42,629 nt of DNA from Bradyrhizobium sp. JYMT SZCCT0428 (GTDB taxonomy: Bacteria > Pseudomonadota > Alphaproteobacteria > Rhizobiales > Xanthobacteraceae). Below, piece after piece: positions 21,617 to 31,049 of the stretch. The position numbers and the translations under genes were made by a program. Every line of letters begins with the position of its first letter. Position 1 is the stretch's first letter. The notes under the pieces were generated by a model that saw nothing but the letters and a program-made list of their open reading frames with translations, was not told where the DNA came from and searched no databases. The DNA lies in assembly GCF_018131075.1 (NCBI RefSeq), contig NZ_JAFCLS010000060.1, positions 1-42,629 on the forward strand. Direction: 5' to 3'.

Positions 21617-23299
21617 ATGTTCTTTTCCCGCATCAGCTTCAAGCTTGCCGTCATGATTGGTCTCAGCCTTGCCGGCATGGTCGTCATGGCCCCGATCGCG
21701 CTCTACACCATGCGCGGGCAGATGATGACGGATCGTCAGGTCAAGACGCAGCAGATGGTCGACATCGGAAACGGCATCCTGACCCATTACCAGAAGCTGG
21801 AAACCGACGGAAAGCTGTCGCGCGACGACGCGCAGAAGGCGGCGATCCAGGAAATCAAAAGCCTGCGCTACGACAAGGTCGAGTATTTCTGGATCAACGA
21901 CATGTCGCCGAAGATGATCATGCATCCGATCAAGCCCGAGCTTGACGGCAAGGACCTCGGCGAGATGAAGGATCCGAACGGCAACCGGCTGTTCATTGGA
22001 TTCGTCGACGTCGTGAAGTCGAAGGGCGCCGGCTTCTACAGCTATCTCTGGCCAAAACCCGGCTTCGACCAACCGGTGCCGAAGATTTCCTATGTGAAGG
22101 GCTTCGCGCCCTGGGGCTGGATCATCGGCACCGGCATCTATCTCGACGACGTCGATGTGGTGTTCCGGCAGACCGCCCATATGTTCGCGCTGGTGTGCCT
22201 GGCCGTGTTCGCGCTGGTGCTGATCAGCTCGTTCTTCATTGGCCGCAGCGTGACGCGGCCGCTCACGACCATCACCAACCTGACCGACCGGCTGGCGTCC
22301 GGCGATACCGCTTTCGAGGTGCCCTATACGCAGCGCAAGGACGAGGTCGGCGCGCTCGCCAAATCGCTGCGCGTCTTCAAGGACAATGCTGAGGCGGTGA
22401 CCAAGATGCACGCCGAGCAGGCGCAGCTGAAGACCGAGGCCGATGCCGAGAAGCGCAAATCGATGATGGATCTGGCCAGCAGGTTCGAAGCCAGCGTTCA
22501 GGCCGTCGTCGGTGACGTCATCAAGGATGCGAGCGAAATGCAGGGCACCGCGCAAGGGATGTCCCATACCGCCAGCCAGGCCAGCGACCGCTCCAAGGCG
22601 GTGGCGATGGCTTCCCATGAGGCGTCGTCGAACGTGCAGACGGTGGCGTCGGCCGCCGAAGAACTTTCCGCGTCGATTTCCGAGATCACCCAGCGCGTCG
22701 GTCACGCCGCCCAGATCGCCGACAAGGCCGCCGCCGACGGCCAGCGCACCAACGAGACCGTTCAGGGCCTCGCGATTGCCGCCCACAAGATCGGTGAAGT
22801 GATCGGCCTGATCAATGACATCGCCTCGCAGACCAATCTGCTGGCGCTCAACGCCACCATCGAAGCGGCGCGAGCCGGCGAAGCCGGCAAGGGCTTTGCG
22901 GTGGTCGCCAGCGAGGTCAAGTCGCTCGCCAGCCAGACCGCCAAGGCGACGGAAGAGATCAGCGCGCAGATCAACGCCATTCAGGCCGAGACCCAGCAGG
23001 TGGTCGAAAACATCCAGAGCATTCGCTCGACGATCATGGAAGTGAACGAGATCTCGTCCTCGATTGCGGCCGCTGTCGAACAGCAGGGCACTGCGACGCA
23101 GGAAATCGCCTCGAGCGTTCAGAAGGCCGCGGCCGGTACCAATCAGGTCTCGCTGAACATCACCGACGTCACCACGGCGACGACGGAAACCGGCGAGAAA
23201 GCGCAGATGGTGCTGCAGTCCGGCGACCGGCTCGGCCGCAAGCTAAAGGCGCTGCAGGACGAAGTGTCGAGCTTCCTGGCCGGCGTCCGGGCGGCGTAG
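21617..23299 (+). CDS. Methyl-accepting chemotaxis protein with single Cache-type sensor
   Basis: A 560-residue intact chemoreceptor. Membrane helix 1 covers about residues 8-30. The periplasmic sCache_2-like sensor holds the segments YDKVEYFWINDMSPKMIMHP, KDLGEMKDPNG and YVKGFAPWGWIIGTGIYLDD (each in parts), commonly binding small carboxylates. Membrane helix 2 is near 187-207, then HAMP (SVTRPLTTITNLTDRLASGD) and the signalling domain with hairpin tip QTNLLALNATIEAARAGEAG. There is no C-terminal pentapeptide for CheR/CheB. It is a paralogue of the frameshifted receptor at 17622-19701 in the cytoplasmic part but has an unrelated sensor. No che genes lie nearby. Confidence 0.93.
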   Translation: MFFSRISFKLAVMIGLSLAGMVVMAPIALYTMRGQMMTDRQVKTQQMVDIGNGILTHYQKLETDGKLSRDDAQKAAIQEIKSLRYDKVEYFWINDMSPKMIMHPIKPELDGKDLGEMKDPNGNRLFIGFVDVVKSKGAGFYSYLWPKPGFDQPVPKISYVKGFAPWGWIIGTGIYLDDVDVVFRQTAHMFALVCLAVFALVLISSFFIGRSVTRPLTTITNLTDRLASGDTAFEVPYTQRKDEVGALAKSLRVFKDNAEAVTKMHAEQAQLKTEADAEKRKSMMDLASRFEASVQAVVGDVIKDASEMQGTAQGMSHTASQASDRSKAVAMASHEASSNVQTVASAAEELSASISEITQRVGHAAQIADKAAADGQRTNETVQGLAIAAHKIGEVIGLINDIASQTNLLALNATIEAARAGEAGKGFAVVASEVKSLASQTAKATEEISAQINAIQAETQQVVENIQSIRSTIMEVNEISSSIAAAVEQQGTATQEIASSVQKAAAGTNQVSLNITDVTTATTETGEKAQMVLQSGDRLGRKLKALQDEVSSFLAGVRAA

Positions 23300-23317
23300 A
23301 GCACGATCGATTCTGTT

Positions 23318-23342
23318 TGAATCAGACCGCAGCTCTGGTTCA
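23318..23342. repeat. Hairpin downstream of the chemoreceptor gene
   Basis: TGAATCAGA (23318-23326) pairs with TCTGGTTCA (23334-23342) over nine pairs including one G-U, loop CCGCAGC. It lies 19 bases after the chemoreceptor stop and may mark the mRNA 3' end; no T-run follows. Confidence 0.4.
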
Positions 23343-23410
23343 GGCTCAAGGCGCGCGCGTCCATGCGCTCTGCGCAAGCGGAATCTTGCCTGACGGTCGC
23401 TCGATGATCC

Positions 23411-24694
23411 CTATTTTTCGAAAGCGCCGTAGACAATATTTTTCAGAGCGATGCGGAGCCTGCCGCGGTGGACGACCGTCTGCGACATGAAGACGACGAA
23501 CATGTTTTCTTTCGGATCGATCCAGAAGGTCGTGCCGCCGGCGCCTGACCAGCTCATCTCGCCAACCGATCCCTCGATCGGACTCACACCAGCGTCGGTG
23601 CGGACGGCGAAGCCGAGCCCAAATCCGAAGCCGGGTCCCGGCGAATAGACGGGTCCCGGGGTCACGCCTGATCCCGGCCCGATATGGTTCGAGCCCATAT
23701 AGGCGACAGTCTTCGGGCTGAGATATCGCTTGCCATCGAGCGTGCCGCCATTGGCCAGCATCGCGGCGAAGCGCGAATAATCGCCGATGGTGGACACCAT
23801 GCCGCCGCCACCGGACTCGTACTTTCGCGCGACGCGCGGGTCGCCCATGTCAGCACCGGGCCCGATCTTGCGGTCGCTCGGAAAGGGTTCGGCGATCAGG
23901 GATTGCTTGGCCGTATCGGTGACATAGAAGGTCGTATTGGTCATGCCGAGCGGATCGAGCAGGCGCTCCTTCATGAACTGAAGGAGCGATTTTCCGGAGA
24001 CCACCTCAATGACGCGGCCGAGGATATCGGTCGATTGGCTGTATTCCCATGTCGAGCCGGGCTGATAGACCAGCGGCAATTTGGCCAGCCGTTCGGCAAA
24101 CTGCGCGTTGTCAGGATCGCCCTCGGACAGGTTTGCCTCGCGATAGAGCTTCTTGACGGCGCCATCGCCGAAGACGCCGTAGGTCAGGCCGGAGGTGTGG
24201 CGCATCAAATCCTGGATCGTCATCGGTCGCCTGGGCGGGACCAGATCGAGTCCGATCTTGCCGTCCTCGCCCTTCTTTTCGACGCCGACCTTCACGTCGG
24301 TGAAAGCCGGGATGTATTTGGACACGGGCTCGTCGAGCTGCAGCTTGCCTTCCTCGACCAGCATCATCGCCGCCACCGTCGTGATCGGCTTCGTCATCGA
24401 ATAGATGCGGAAAATGGTGTCAGGCGTCATCGGCGCCTTGGTGCCGGGATCGCGAACGCCAAAACTGTTGAAATAGGCGGTCTTGCCGTTGCGCTGGATC
24501 ATCATGATCGCGCCGGGAATCTTGTCCGTGGCAATTTCGTTCTTGAGATAGGCATCGATGCGCGCGAGCCCTGCGCTCGAAAAACCGGTCTCCTCGGGCT
24601 TGGCGGTGATGGGGCCTTCGGCGTATGCGCCGGAGATGGCCGCGAGCAAAAATGCGGTGACGGCAATGCCGCGTAAACGGATGGATGCGTGCAT
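23411..24694 (-). CDS. Serine beta-lactamase-like hydrolase (class C / family VIII esterase)
   Basis: A 427-residue exported hydrolase. The ATG at 24694 is preferred because GGAGG lies six bases upstream, and a signal peptide follows (IRLRGIAVTAFLLAAISGAYA, in parts). Catalytic motifs are S99-M-T-K102 in FRIYSMTKPITT, YSQ in WEYSQSTDILG (the Y-x-N position) and WSGAGGT near the C-terminus in place of KTG. This set is typical of EstB-like family VIII esterases and penicillin-binding-related hydrolases rather than true beta-lactamases. The substrate is unknown; ester or amide hydrolysis in the periplasm is likely. The neighbour at 24800 is also an esterase gene on the same strand. Confidence 0.88.
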   Translation of the reverse strand: MHASIRLRGIAVTAFLLAAISGAYAEGPITAKPEETGFSSAGLARIDAYLKNEIATDKIPGAIMMIQRNGKTAYFNSFGVRDPGTKAPMTPDTIFRIYSMTKPITTVAAMMLVEEGKLQLDEPVSKYIPAFTDVKVGVEKKGEDGKIGLDLVPPRRPMTIQDLMRHTSGLTYGVFGDGAVKKLYREANLSEGDPDNAQFAERLAKLPLVYQPGSTWEYSQSTDILGRVIEVVSGKSLLQFMKERLLDPLGMTNTTFYVTDTAKQSLIAEPFPSDRKIGPGADMGDPRVARKYESGGGGMVSTIGDYSRFAAMLANGGTLDGKRYLSPKTVAYMGSNHIGPGSGVTPGPVYSPGPGFGFGLGFAVRTDAGVSPIEGSVGEMSWSGAGGTTFWIDPKENMFVVFMSQTVVHRGRLRIALKNIVYGAFEK

Positions 24695-24799
24695 ATCTAT
24701 CCTCCCTGATCGGATCTTCACGTCCGAACGACCCGGCCGCACCTGACGGTGGCCCGATGTAGCGGGATAGTTGCTTAGCTCGATCGTGCTGACAAGGCT

Positions 24800-25762
24800 T
24801 TATGCGCCCGCTTCCAGCAGCGTCTTGAAATCGGCGCGGGCGCGTTGCGCTTCGCGTCTAGCTGCTTCGGAGGCTTCCCCGAGCCCGAAATAGCCGTGGA
24901 TCAGGCCCGGGCCGTCATAATATTTGGTGGCGACGCCGGCGGCGACGAGCGCATCCGCATAGGCCTTGCCCTCGTCGCGGAGCGGATCGAACCATGCCGT
25001 GGTGACGACCGCGGGCGCCAGCCCTTTGAGGCTTTTTGCGCGTAGCGGCGAGACGCGCCAGTCGGCGCCGTCAGCGGCGCTTTCAAGATAATGGCCGCAG
25101 AACCATTCCATGACGGCGCGCGACAGGAAGTAGCCCTCGGCGTTTTCAGCGCGGGAGGGAAAGCGCGCGTTCTCGTTGGTATCCGCGAAATTGCCGAACA
25201 CGTCGGTAACGGGGTAGACCAGTAATTGCGCTGCGAGCTTGATGCCGGCATCGCGGCAGGCGATTGCGGTCACCGCCGCCAGATTGCCGCCGGCGCTGTC
25301 ACCGGCGACGCCCACGCGCTTGATGTCGCCACCGAACTCGGCGATGCGCTCGACGATGTCCCTGATGGCGGCGAACGCGTCCTCGAACGCGCCTGGAAAG
25401 CGCACCTCGGGCGGCCGCCGGTAGTCGACTGAAATGACGACGGCGCCGGTCTCGATCGCAAGCAGGCGCGCTTGCCGGTCGTGGGTTTCGAGATCGCCGG
25501 CGACCCAGCCGCCGCCATGGAAGAACACCACCGTCGGTGATTTGTCTTCCGTGTTGCGGTAGACCCGCGCGGCAAGGAAACCGGCAGCACCCTTGACCTT
25601 GATGTTTTCGGCACTCGCGACCGGAGGCGGCGGCACCGCGGCACGGGCATCCGCCAGCGCGCGAAGCGCATCGCGCGCGCTCTGCGGCGTCATCGTCGTG
25701 GGATCGCGCAGCGGCAACAGCGGAATGATCTGGGCGATGACGGGATCGAGCGGCGTAACCAT
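24800..25762 (-). CDS. Alpha/beta hydrolase, hormone-sensitive-lipase type (family IV esterase)
   Basis: A 320-residue cytosolic esterase. The oxyanion motif HGGGW is at 82-86, the nucleophile motif GDSAGG at 154-159 (serine 156), the acid is probably the aspartate in WFDPLRDEG and the histidine is in GLIHGYFGLG. YRRPPEVRFP matches the family's YRLAPE segment with a substitution. The ATG at 25762 (MVTPLDPVIAQ) is the likely start; an earlier frame start at 25819 adds a poor N-terminus. The gene is on the same strand as, and upstream of, the beta-lactamase-like gene, 105 bases apart. Both could degrade the same class of esters. Confidence 0.9.
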   Translation of the reverse strand: MVTPLDPVIAQIIPLLPLRDPTTMTPQSARDALRALADARAAVPPPPVASAENIKVKGAAGFLAARVYRNTEDKSPTVVFFHGGGWVAGDLETHDRQARLLAIETGAVVISVDYRRPPEVRFPGAFEDAFAAIRDIVERIAEFGGDIKRVGVAGDSAGGNLAAVTAIACRDAGIKLAAQLLVYPVTDVFGNFADTNENARFPSRAENAEGYFLSRAVMEWFCGHYLESAADGADWRVSPLRAKSLKGLAPAVVTTAWFDPLRDEGKAYADALVAAGVATKYYDGPGLIHGYFGLGEASEAARREAQRARADFKTLLEAGA

Positions 25763-26050
25763 GCAGAATGCCTCGCGTTGGACAGGCCGCACCTTAGGTC
25801 GCGCGCAAAGCTGCCGCAATTACGTTTGCCGCATGGCTATGGGATACCGCGCTGCTGCGCCAGCTCAGTTTTGGCGACGCAACATCGAACGGGAATGCTG
25901 CCGAGTTTGCTAAATTGCGAAGAATTCCATCAAGCAGAATTTGCGCGCGCCTTGGTAGGCTGGTTCCCCGTTTACGGCTGATTATCCATCAGGCCTGTGC
26001 GAGGAACGGCTGGCTTTGCCGTTCATTGCTCCTCTGGAAGGAGACGCGCG

Positions 26051-26293
26051 ATGAAGGAAGTTGCCGCGATAGACCGGGCGATCGACGAGTTGCTGGTGCA
26101 GCTCGGGCAAATGGTTCTGAGGCTGTCCAGCCCGCAGGTGACGAAGCGGGCCGACGAGCGCCGCGCGCTGGTGCGTTCAGTCAATCAATACTCGGTGTGT
26201 GCCGCGCGTTCCGACGATCCGCGCGTGCACGAGCTCAAGGCCGAACTCGATGAGACGATCAAGCCGCGGTTGCGGCTGGTGGTCTCCAGGTAG
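26051..26293 (+). CDS. Hypothetical small helical protein (80 aa)
   Basis: The start at 26051 is chosen because GGAG lies seven bases upstream. The product is highly charged and predicted entirely helical: KEVAAIDRAIDELLVQLGQM, KRADERRALVRSVNQY, then ELKAELDETIKPRLRLVV. No membrane span, signal or cysteine pattern is visible, and no family is recognised. It is an isolated gene converging with the monooxygenase gene, whose stop is 20 bases away. It may be a small regulator; that is only a possibility. Confidence 0.65.
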   Translation: MKEVAAIDRAIDELLVQLGQMVLRLSSPQVTKRADERRALVRSVNQYSVCAARSDDPRVHELKAELDETIKPRLRLVVSR

Positions 26294-26312
26294 GCACTCC
26301 AGAGTAAGCGCC

Positions 26313-28061
26313 TCAAACCACGGGTACGCGCCGGGCGGCGACCGCCGCGGGTGAAATGACGTCGATGTCGAGCGGGACACGCCAGCGCTCGGTCAGCCGC
26401 ACGCGCGGTGCTTCGTTGCGCGGGTCGGCGCCGTCGATCACAAAACCCTCAAAACCGTTGCTCATGACCTCGTTGCATTTCTGCACGTAGATCGGAAAGC
26501 CGCCGATATAGGGCATGAAGACGCGCGGGCGGCCGGGGATGTTGGCGCCGACATACCAGGAACTGCAGGTCGACCGCAGCGAGATCTTTGACACCTCGTT
26601 GACGTGCTCGACCCATTCATCCTGATATTGCTCGATGGGCTCGATTGTAGCAGCGCCGATGTCGCGGATATGCGCGATGCAGTCGGCCATCCAGTCGACA
26701 TGCTGTTCGATCGCCTGGATCATGCTCGCCAGCACTGACGGGCTGCCCGGCCCGGTGATGGTGAACAAATTGGGGAAGCCCACGGTCGCGACGCCGAGGT
26801 AGGCGCGGGGGCCGGCGCGCCATTTTTCGGCGAGCGTCTGCCCATTGCGCCCGGTGATACTGATCTTGTCGAACGAGCCGGTCATTGCTGCAAAGCCGGT
26901 CGCGGAGACGATGGCGTCGAATTGATATTCTGTGCCGTCGACTTCGATGCCTTTGCTTGTAAAGCGTTCGATCGGCGTCCTCGAGACGTCGACCAGTTTT
27001 ACGTGCGGTAGATTATAGGTTTCGAAATAGCCGGTATCGACGCACAGACGCTTGCAGCCGAACACGTTGGAGGGGCACAGCAGCTCGGCGGTCGCGGGAT
27101 CCTTCACGATGCCGCGGATCTTGTTGCGTGCGAATTCGGCGATGGTGTCGTTGGCTTCCTTCTCGAACAAGAGGTCGCCGAAGGCGCCGAGGAACGGCAG
27201 TCCGCCGCGTTCCCAGGCTTCCTCATATTGCCGCTCGCGTTCCTCCGGCGAGGCCTCCAGCGCCGGCTTCATGTTGAACGGGAAATAGAAGCCGGTCGGC
27301 CGCGCCCGCGCTTTCGCCCGAAGCGCCGGATAATCCGCCTTGATCGATCGGCGGTACTCCGGCGTCAGTTTTGCGTTCCAGGCCGGCACGGAATAGGTCG
27401 CGGTGCGCTGAAATACGGTAAGCGCGGAGGCTTGCTGCGCGATGATCGGAATCGACTGGATCGCCGACGATCCGGTACCGATGATGCCGACGCGAAGCCC
27501 GGTGAAATCGACCCCTTCATGCGGCCATTCGCCGGTGTGATAAACTGGCCCCTTGAAATCCTCGCGTCCTTTGAAGGGCGGATGGTTTGCCGCCGACAGG
27601 CAGCCGATCGCCATGATGCAGAATTTGGCGAACACCTTGTCGCCGCGGTCGGTTTCGATGCGCCAGCCTTTGGCGGCTTCATCGAAGCTTGCAGCGGTGA
27701 CGCGGGTGTCGAACCGGATGTGTTGGCGGAGATCAAAACGGTCGGCGACATGATTGGCGTAGGCGAGGATTTCCGGCTGCGGTGCGTATTTCTCCGACCA
27801 GTCCCATTGCTGGTCGAGTTCTTCGGAGAACGAGAACGAATACTGCATGCTCTCGACGTCGCAGCGCGCGCCGGGATAGCGGTTCCAGTACCAGGTGCCG
27901 CCGACGCCGCCGCCGGCCTCATAGACCCGCGCGGTGAAGCCAAGCCCGCGCAGTCGGTGCAGCATGTACATGCCGGCAAACCCGGCGCCGACGATGACCG
28001 CGTCAAACACCGTATCAACTTCGGCCGGACGCTGTTGTTGATCTTGCTTGCCCGCAGCCAT
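26313..28061 (-). CDS. Flavin-dependent (Baeyer-Villiger type) monooxygenase
   Basis: A 582-residue class B flavoprotein. The FAD-binding motif GAGFAG is at residues 25-30, followed by the GGVGGTWYWNRYPGARCDVES segment typical of Baeyer-Villiger enzymes. The fingerprint FxGxxxHxxxW is present as F169...H175...W179 (FKGPVYHTGEW), and the NADPH motif GTGSSA is at 195-200. It resembles cyclohexanone/phenylacetone monooxygenase-like enzymes of unknown ketone preference. It probably inserts oxygen into a ketone to give an ester, which neighbouring esterases could cleave. The next gene upstream on the same strand encodes a di-haem cytochrome c, separated by 165 bases. Confidence 0.93.
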   Translation of the reverse strand: MAAGKQDQQQRPAEVDTVFDAVIVGAGFAGMYMLHRLRGLGFTARVYEAGGGVGGTWYWNRYPGARCDVESMQYSFSFSEELDQQWDWSEKYAPQPEILAYANHVADRFDLRQHIRFDTRVTAASFDEAAKGWRIETDRGDKVFAKFCIMAIGCLSAANHPPFKGREDFKGPVYHTGEWPHEGVDFTGLRVGIIGTGSSAIQSIPIIAQQASALTVFQRTATYSVPAWNAKLTPEYRRSIKADYPALRAKARARPTGFYFPFNMKPALEASPEERERQYEEAWERGGLPFLGAFGDLLFEKEANDTIAEFARNKIRGIVKDPATAELLCPSNVFGCKRLCVDTGYFETYNLPHVKLVDVSRTPIERFTSKGIEVDGTEYQFDAIVSATGFAAMTGSFDKISITGRNGQTLAEKWRAGPRAYLGVATVGFPNLFTITGPGSPSVLASMIQAIEQHVDWMADCIAHIRDIGAATIEPIEQYQDEWVEHVNEVSKISLRSTCSSWYVGANIPGRPRVFMPYIGGFPIYVQKCNEVMSNGFEGFVIDGADPRNEAPRVRLTERWRVPLDIDVISPAAVAARRVPVV

Positions 28062-28226
28062 GCGCTTTTCCCGATGAAGACGAAAGCTGTGTCTACATCA
28101 GACCAAAGCGCGCAAACCGTCAATCGCGCCACCGCATGGGCGGGTTGCGCACGGTCGTGGCCCGTTCGTTTCCGCAAGCGTGTTGCAGCGCGGCCGGAGC
28201 CGGTCCGGCCTGCGCGGCATCATGTC

Positions 28227-30050
28227 TCAGAGCGTCTTGAGGTACTCGATGATCGCCTTGCGCTCGTCGGGAGCCAGTTTCTTGCCGATCACGCCCTTGG
28301 TCTTCGGCGGCTTGTCGGCGAATTCGTGGCCCGTGTTCCAGTTTCCGCGGATCGAGGTGTCAAATTCGAAGCCGTTGGTGAGCTTGTCGTATTTGTAGCC
28401 GAGATTCACCGGATCGTACTCGCGGTTGCCGAGATAGAATTTCTTCGGCCTTTCGTCGACCGGAGACAGCAGTGCGTAGACATTTGGAACCGAGCCGTTG
28501 TGGAGGTAGGGCGGGGTCGCCCAAACCCCGTTCAGCGGACGGACCTTGTAGACCAGCTCGCCCAGGATCTCATTGGGCATATTGCCGTTCATGGCGTTGC
28601 GCTGCTTGTCGTCCAGTTTCCGCTGGTCATAGATGACGTTGACGGTCTTCGCGACGAGGAGCCTGAGCGCGTCGGCGAAATCGCTCTTGTCGATACCGAG
28701 ATGCGGGGGAATCGCGACCTTCCGGGCGATCATATCCGCGGCCTGGGCAGGATCGGTGCCGATATGCTCGATCGGGATATTTTCGATCTTGAGGACCGGC
28801 TGGCCGGTCTCGTTCTTGGTCCACCAATCCTTGTTGTTGAAATCGAAGAACGCCTTGGTCGAGACCGGAGGCCGGTGGCATTCCTGACAATGCACCTTGT
28901 AGAGTTCGCCGCCCTGTGCCGCGAGCTTTTCGTCGATCGCCGGCAGGATGTCGCTCGGCCAGCGCGGTGACCTCAGACCCGAGAAGCCTTTTTCCAGGCT
29001 CGGCGGATCGCCTGCGATCATTTGCTCCATTTCGTTGAGCCTGTCGATGTCGACGCTCGTTTTGAACAGGCCCTTCGACGGGTCGAGCAGATTGAGCTCG
29101 GCCGATACGCCCAGCGCTTCGCCGGCATTGCGCACCATCGGCTGCATGATGGAGCCGTTATACTGCACCCAATCGAACCACGGCGTGTTCCAGATCCGCG
29201 GGTAATGCACCGGCGCAGAGGAGCCCGCGTAATTTTCCGGTTTCTTCAGGTCGATTGAAAACACCTGATTGCCGATCCGGTTCAGCGCGTCCAGCCGGCC
29301 ATAGCCTTCGAGGACGCTCTGGGAAGCGACGGCCTCCTCGAGATTCTTGACGGCCTTCATTTGCTTGAGGACCTGGTCGATCTGGTACTTCAGGATATCG
29401 CGATCCGCGACCGCCGAGTCCGGCCCCAGGATCCGTTCGGCGAACCGGTCGAAGCGCGTGGGGATCAGCCGCGTGTAGAGCAGCGCCACACCCATTCCCT
29501 GCTTCAGCTTGAACAGGTCGGTCAGTGCCGGCCCGCCGTCGACGATGACAGCGGTGTCCTTGTAGGTGAACCGTCCGGTATGGCAGGCCGCGCAGGTCAG
29601 GCCGACGCCGGTCATGTCCTGTTTGTTGCGCGGGTTGCGCCATGGCGCGCCCGACGGGTCGAGCATCGGACCGCCCTGCGCAATGCCGATCGGCAGCGCG
29701 TTCTTGCCTGATATGATGGTGTCCGGAATGAAGCCGTAGCGATCGAGATAGGCCGGGTCGTTGAAGGGGCCGGCGTCGGTGAAGACCAGCCAAGGGATGA
29801 CAGGCTGCTCCAGCGCCATGAACCATTCATAGGGCATGCCGAAGGTCCGCGTTCCCTGGTCGGCGTGGTAGAACCAGCTGAGTTTTTCTTTGCTGATGCC
29901 CTGGTCGAGCCAGACGGTTTTCTTCGGCTGCGGGTATTCCGCGATCCTGACGTGAAGATTTTCCCAGAGTTTTGCGATGTCGTCCTTGAAGGCGACGTAG
30001 CCGGCGGCGGCGATCAAGGCTGCGATAACAATTTTGGTCCTGCCCCGCAT
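28227..30050 (-). CDS. Di-haem cytochrome c (peroxidase/RoxA-related)
   Basis: A 607-residue exported protein with two haem c motifs, C153-AAC-H157 (counting the second C at 156) and C388-QEC-H392. The N-terminus has a membrane anchor or signal (KIVIAALIAAAGYVAF). The segment PPYLHNGSVPNVYALL near the C-terminus is characteristic of the RoxA/di-haem peroxidase-related group, which includes rubber oxygenases. ATG 30050 has AGGGG six bases upstream. Whether it is a peroxidase, dioxygenase or electron carrier cannot be decided. It lies upstream of the monooxygenase gene on the same strand and may share a function in hydrocarbon oxidation; that is inference. Confidence 0.87.
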   Translation of the reverse strand: MRGRTKIVIAALIAAAGYVAFKDDIAKLWENLHVRIAEYPQPKKTVWLDQGISKEKLSWFYHADQGTRTFGMPYEWFMALEQPVIPWLVFTDAGPFNDPAYLDRYGFIPDTIISGKNALPIGIAQGGPMLDPSGAPWRNPRNKQDMTGVGLTCAACHTGRFTYKDTAVIVDGGPALTDLFKLKQGMGVALLYTRLIPTRFDRFAERILGPDSAVADRDILKYQIDQVLKQMKAVKNLEEAVASQSVLEGYGRLDALNRIGNQVFSIDLKKPENYAGSSAPVHYPRIWNTPWFDWVQYNGSIMQPMVRNAGEALGVSAELNLLDPSKGLFKTSVDIDRLNEMEQMIAGDPPSLEKGFSGLRSPRWPSDILPAIDEKLAAQGGELYKVHCQECHRPPVSTKAFFDFNNKDWWTKNETGQPVLKIENIPIEHIGTDPAQAADMIARKVAIPPHLGIDKSDFADALRLLVAKTVNVIYDQRKLDDKQRNAMNGNMPNEILGELVYKVRPLNGVWATPPYLHNGSVPNVYALLSPVDERPKKFYLGNREYDPVNLGYKYDKLTNGFEFDTSIRGNWNTGHEFADKPPKTKGVIGKKLAPDERKAIIEYLKTL

Positions 30051-30326
30051 GATCAGCCCCTTGTTCAATTGCGCCGCTTGAGCGCGAAATATGCGTATCT
30101 CATTAAAAAATCGCCAAACCCGTACTCAGCCTTGGCGTGCGATCAAATATTTTGCCATCTTATAGTAGCATGAGCTGGCTGTCCATAAAGCCGATTTCGC
30201 GCGTTGTGCCGTTTTGCTGCAGCGGAAGGTGCCGTTTCGAATCCGCCGGGTGGGTTCGCCGAACGCGTTTGCACGCGCCGCCCCTGAATGTAGAATCAAG
30301 GAATAGCATATCCCGGGATCGCCGAT

Positions 30327-31013
30327 TTGAAAGCCGCCACCGCGCAACCGCTCAAGATCGAAATCACCTCTGCGGACCCGGTGTCCGCGTTGCTGATCCA
30401 TCCGCCGCAGGCGCGCGCGTGTTACGTGTTCGCGCATGGGGCGGGCGCCTGCATGGCCCATGCCTCGATGGAGACGATCGCGACAGGTCTTGCCGACCGC
30501 GACATCGCGACGCTGCGTTATCAGTTTCCCTACATGGAAAAGGGCAGCAAGCGGCCGGATTCGCCTGGTGTGGCACACGCCGCCGTGCGGGCCGCGGTGG
30601 CGGAAGCGGCGCGAAATTGCGCCGGGCTGCCGCTGATCGCGGGCGGCAAATCCTTCGGCGGGCGCATGACCTCGCAGGCGCAGGCGATCGATGCCTTGCC
30701 GGGCGTTCGCGGGCTCGCCTTCTTTGCCTTTCCGCTGCATCCGGCGGGAAAGCCTTCCAGCGACCGCGCCAAGCATCTTGCTGAAGTCGATATCCCCATA
30801 CTGTTCCTGCAGGGGACGCGCGACGCGCTGGCGGAATTGAGCCTGCTTAACCCTGTCGTCAAAGGGCTGGGCAAACGGGCGACGCTGCACCTGGTTGATG
30901 CGGCCGATCATTCCTTCCACGTGTTGAAGAGTTCAGGCCGCAACGACCGCGAGGTGATGACCGAGGTGCTGGATGCGTTCGCGGCGTGGGCCGGCAAGAT
31001 CGGCGCAGGATAG
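30327..31013 (+). CDS. Alpha/beta hydrolase, KANL3/Tex30-like
   Basis: A 228-residue hydrolase starting at a TTG codon (30327). The N-terminal strand ends in FAHGAGACMAH, and the nucleophile elbow is GGKSFGGRM (serine about residue 110). The C-terminal part has PILFLQGTRDALAEL (acid) and VDAADHSFHV (histidine). This pattern defines the KANL3/Tex30 group of alpha/beta hydrolases, with unknown substrates. An A/T start is less usual; no ATG is available in this frame near the start, and upstream GGGA may serve as the ribosome binding site. The racemase gene begins 36 bases downstream on the same strand, so they may be co-transcribed. Confidence 0.85.
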   Translation: MKAATAQPLKIEITSADPVSALLIHPPQARACYVFAHGAGACMAHASMETIATGLADRDIATLRYQFPYMEKGSKRPDSPGVAHAAVRAAVAEAARNCAGLPLIAGGKSFGGRMTSQAQAIDALPGVRGLAFFAFPLHPAGKPSSDRAKHLAEVDIPILFLQGTRDALAELSLLNPVVKGLGKRATLHLVDAADHSFHVLKSSGRNDREVMTEVLDAFAAWAGKIGAG

Positions 31014-31049
31014 CGTTGGCGAAGCGCGTCGCGGATGCTAATCAGGCCT

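Noticed and set aside
27228..28970. 580-codon plus-strand frame
   Set aside because: Antisense to monooxygenase and cytochrome genes, whose motifs are unambiguous.
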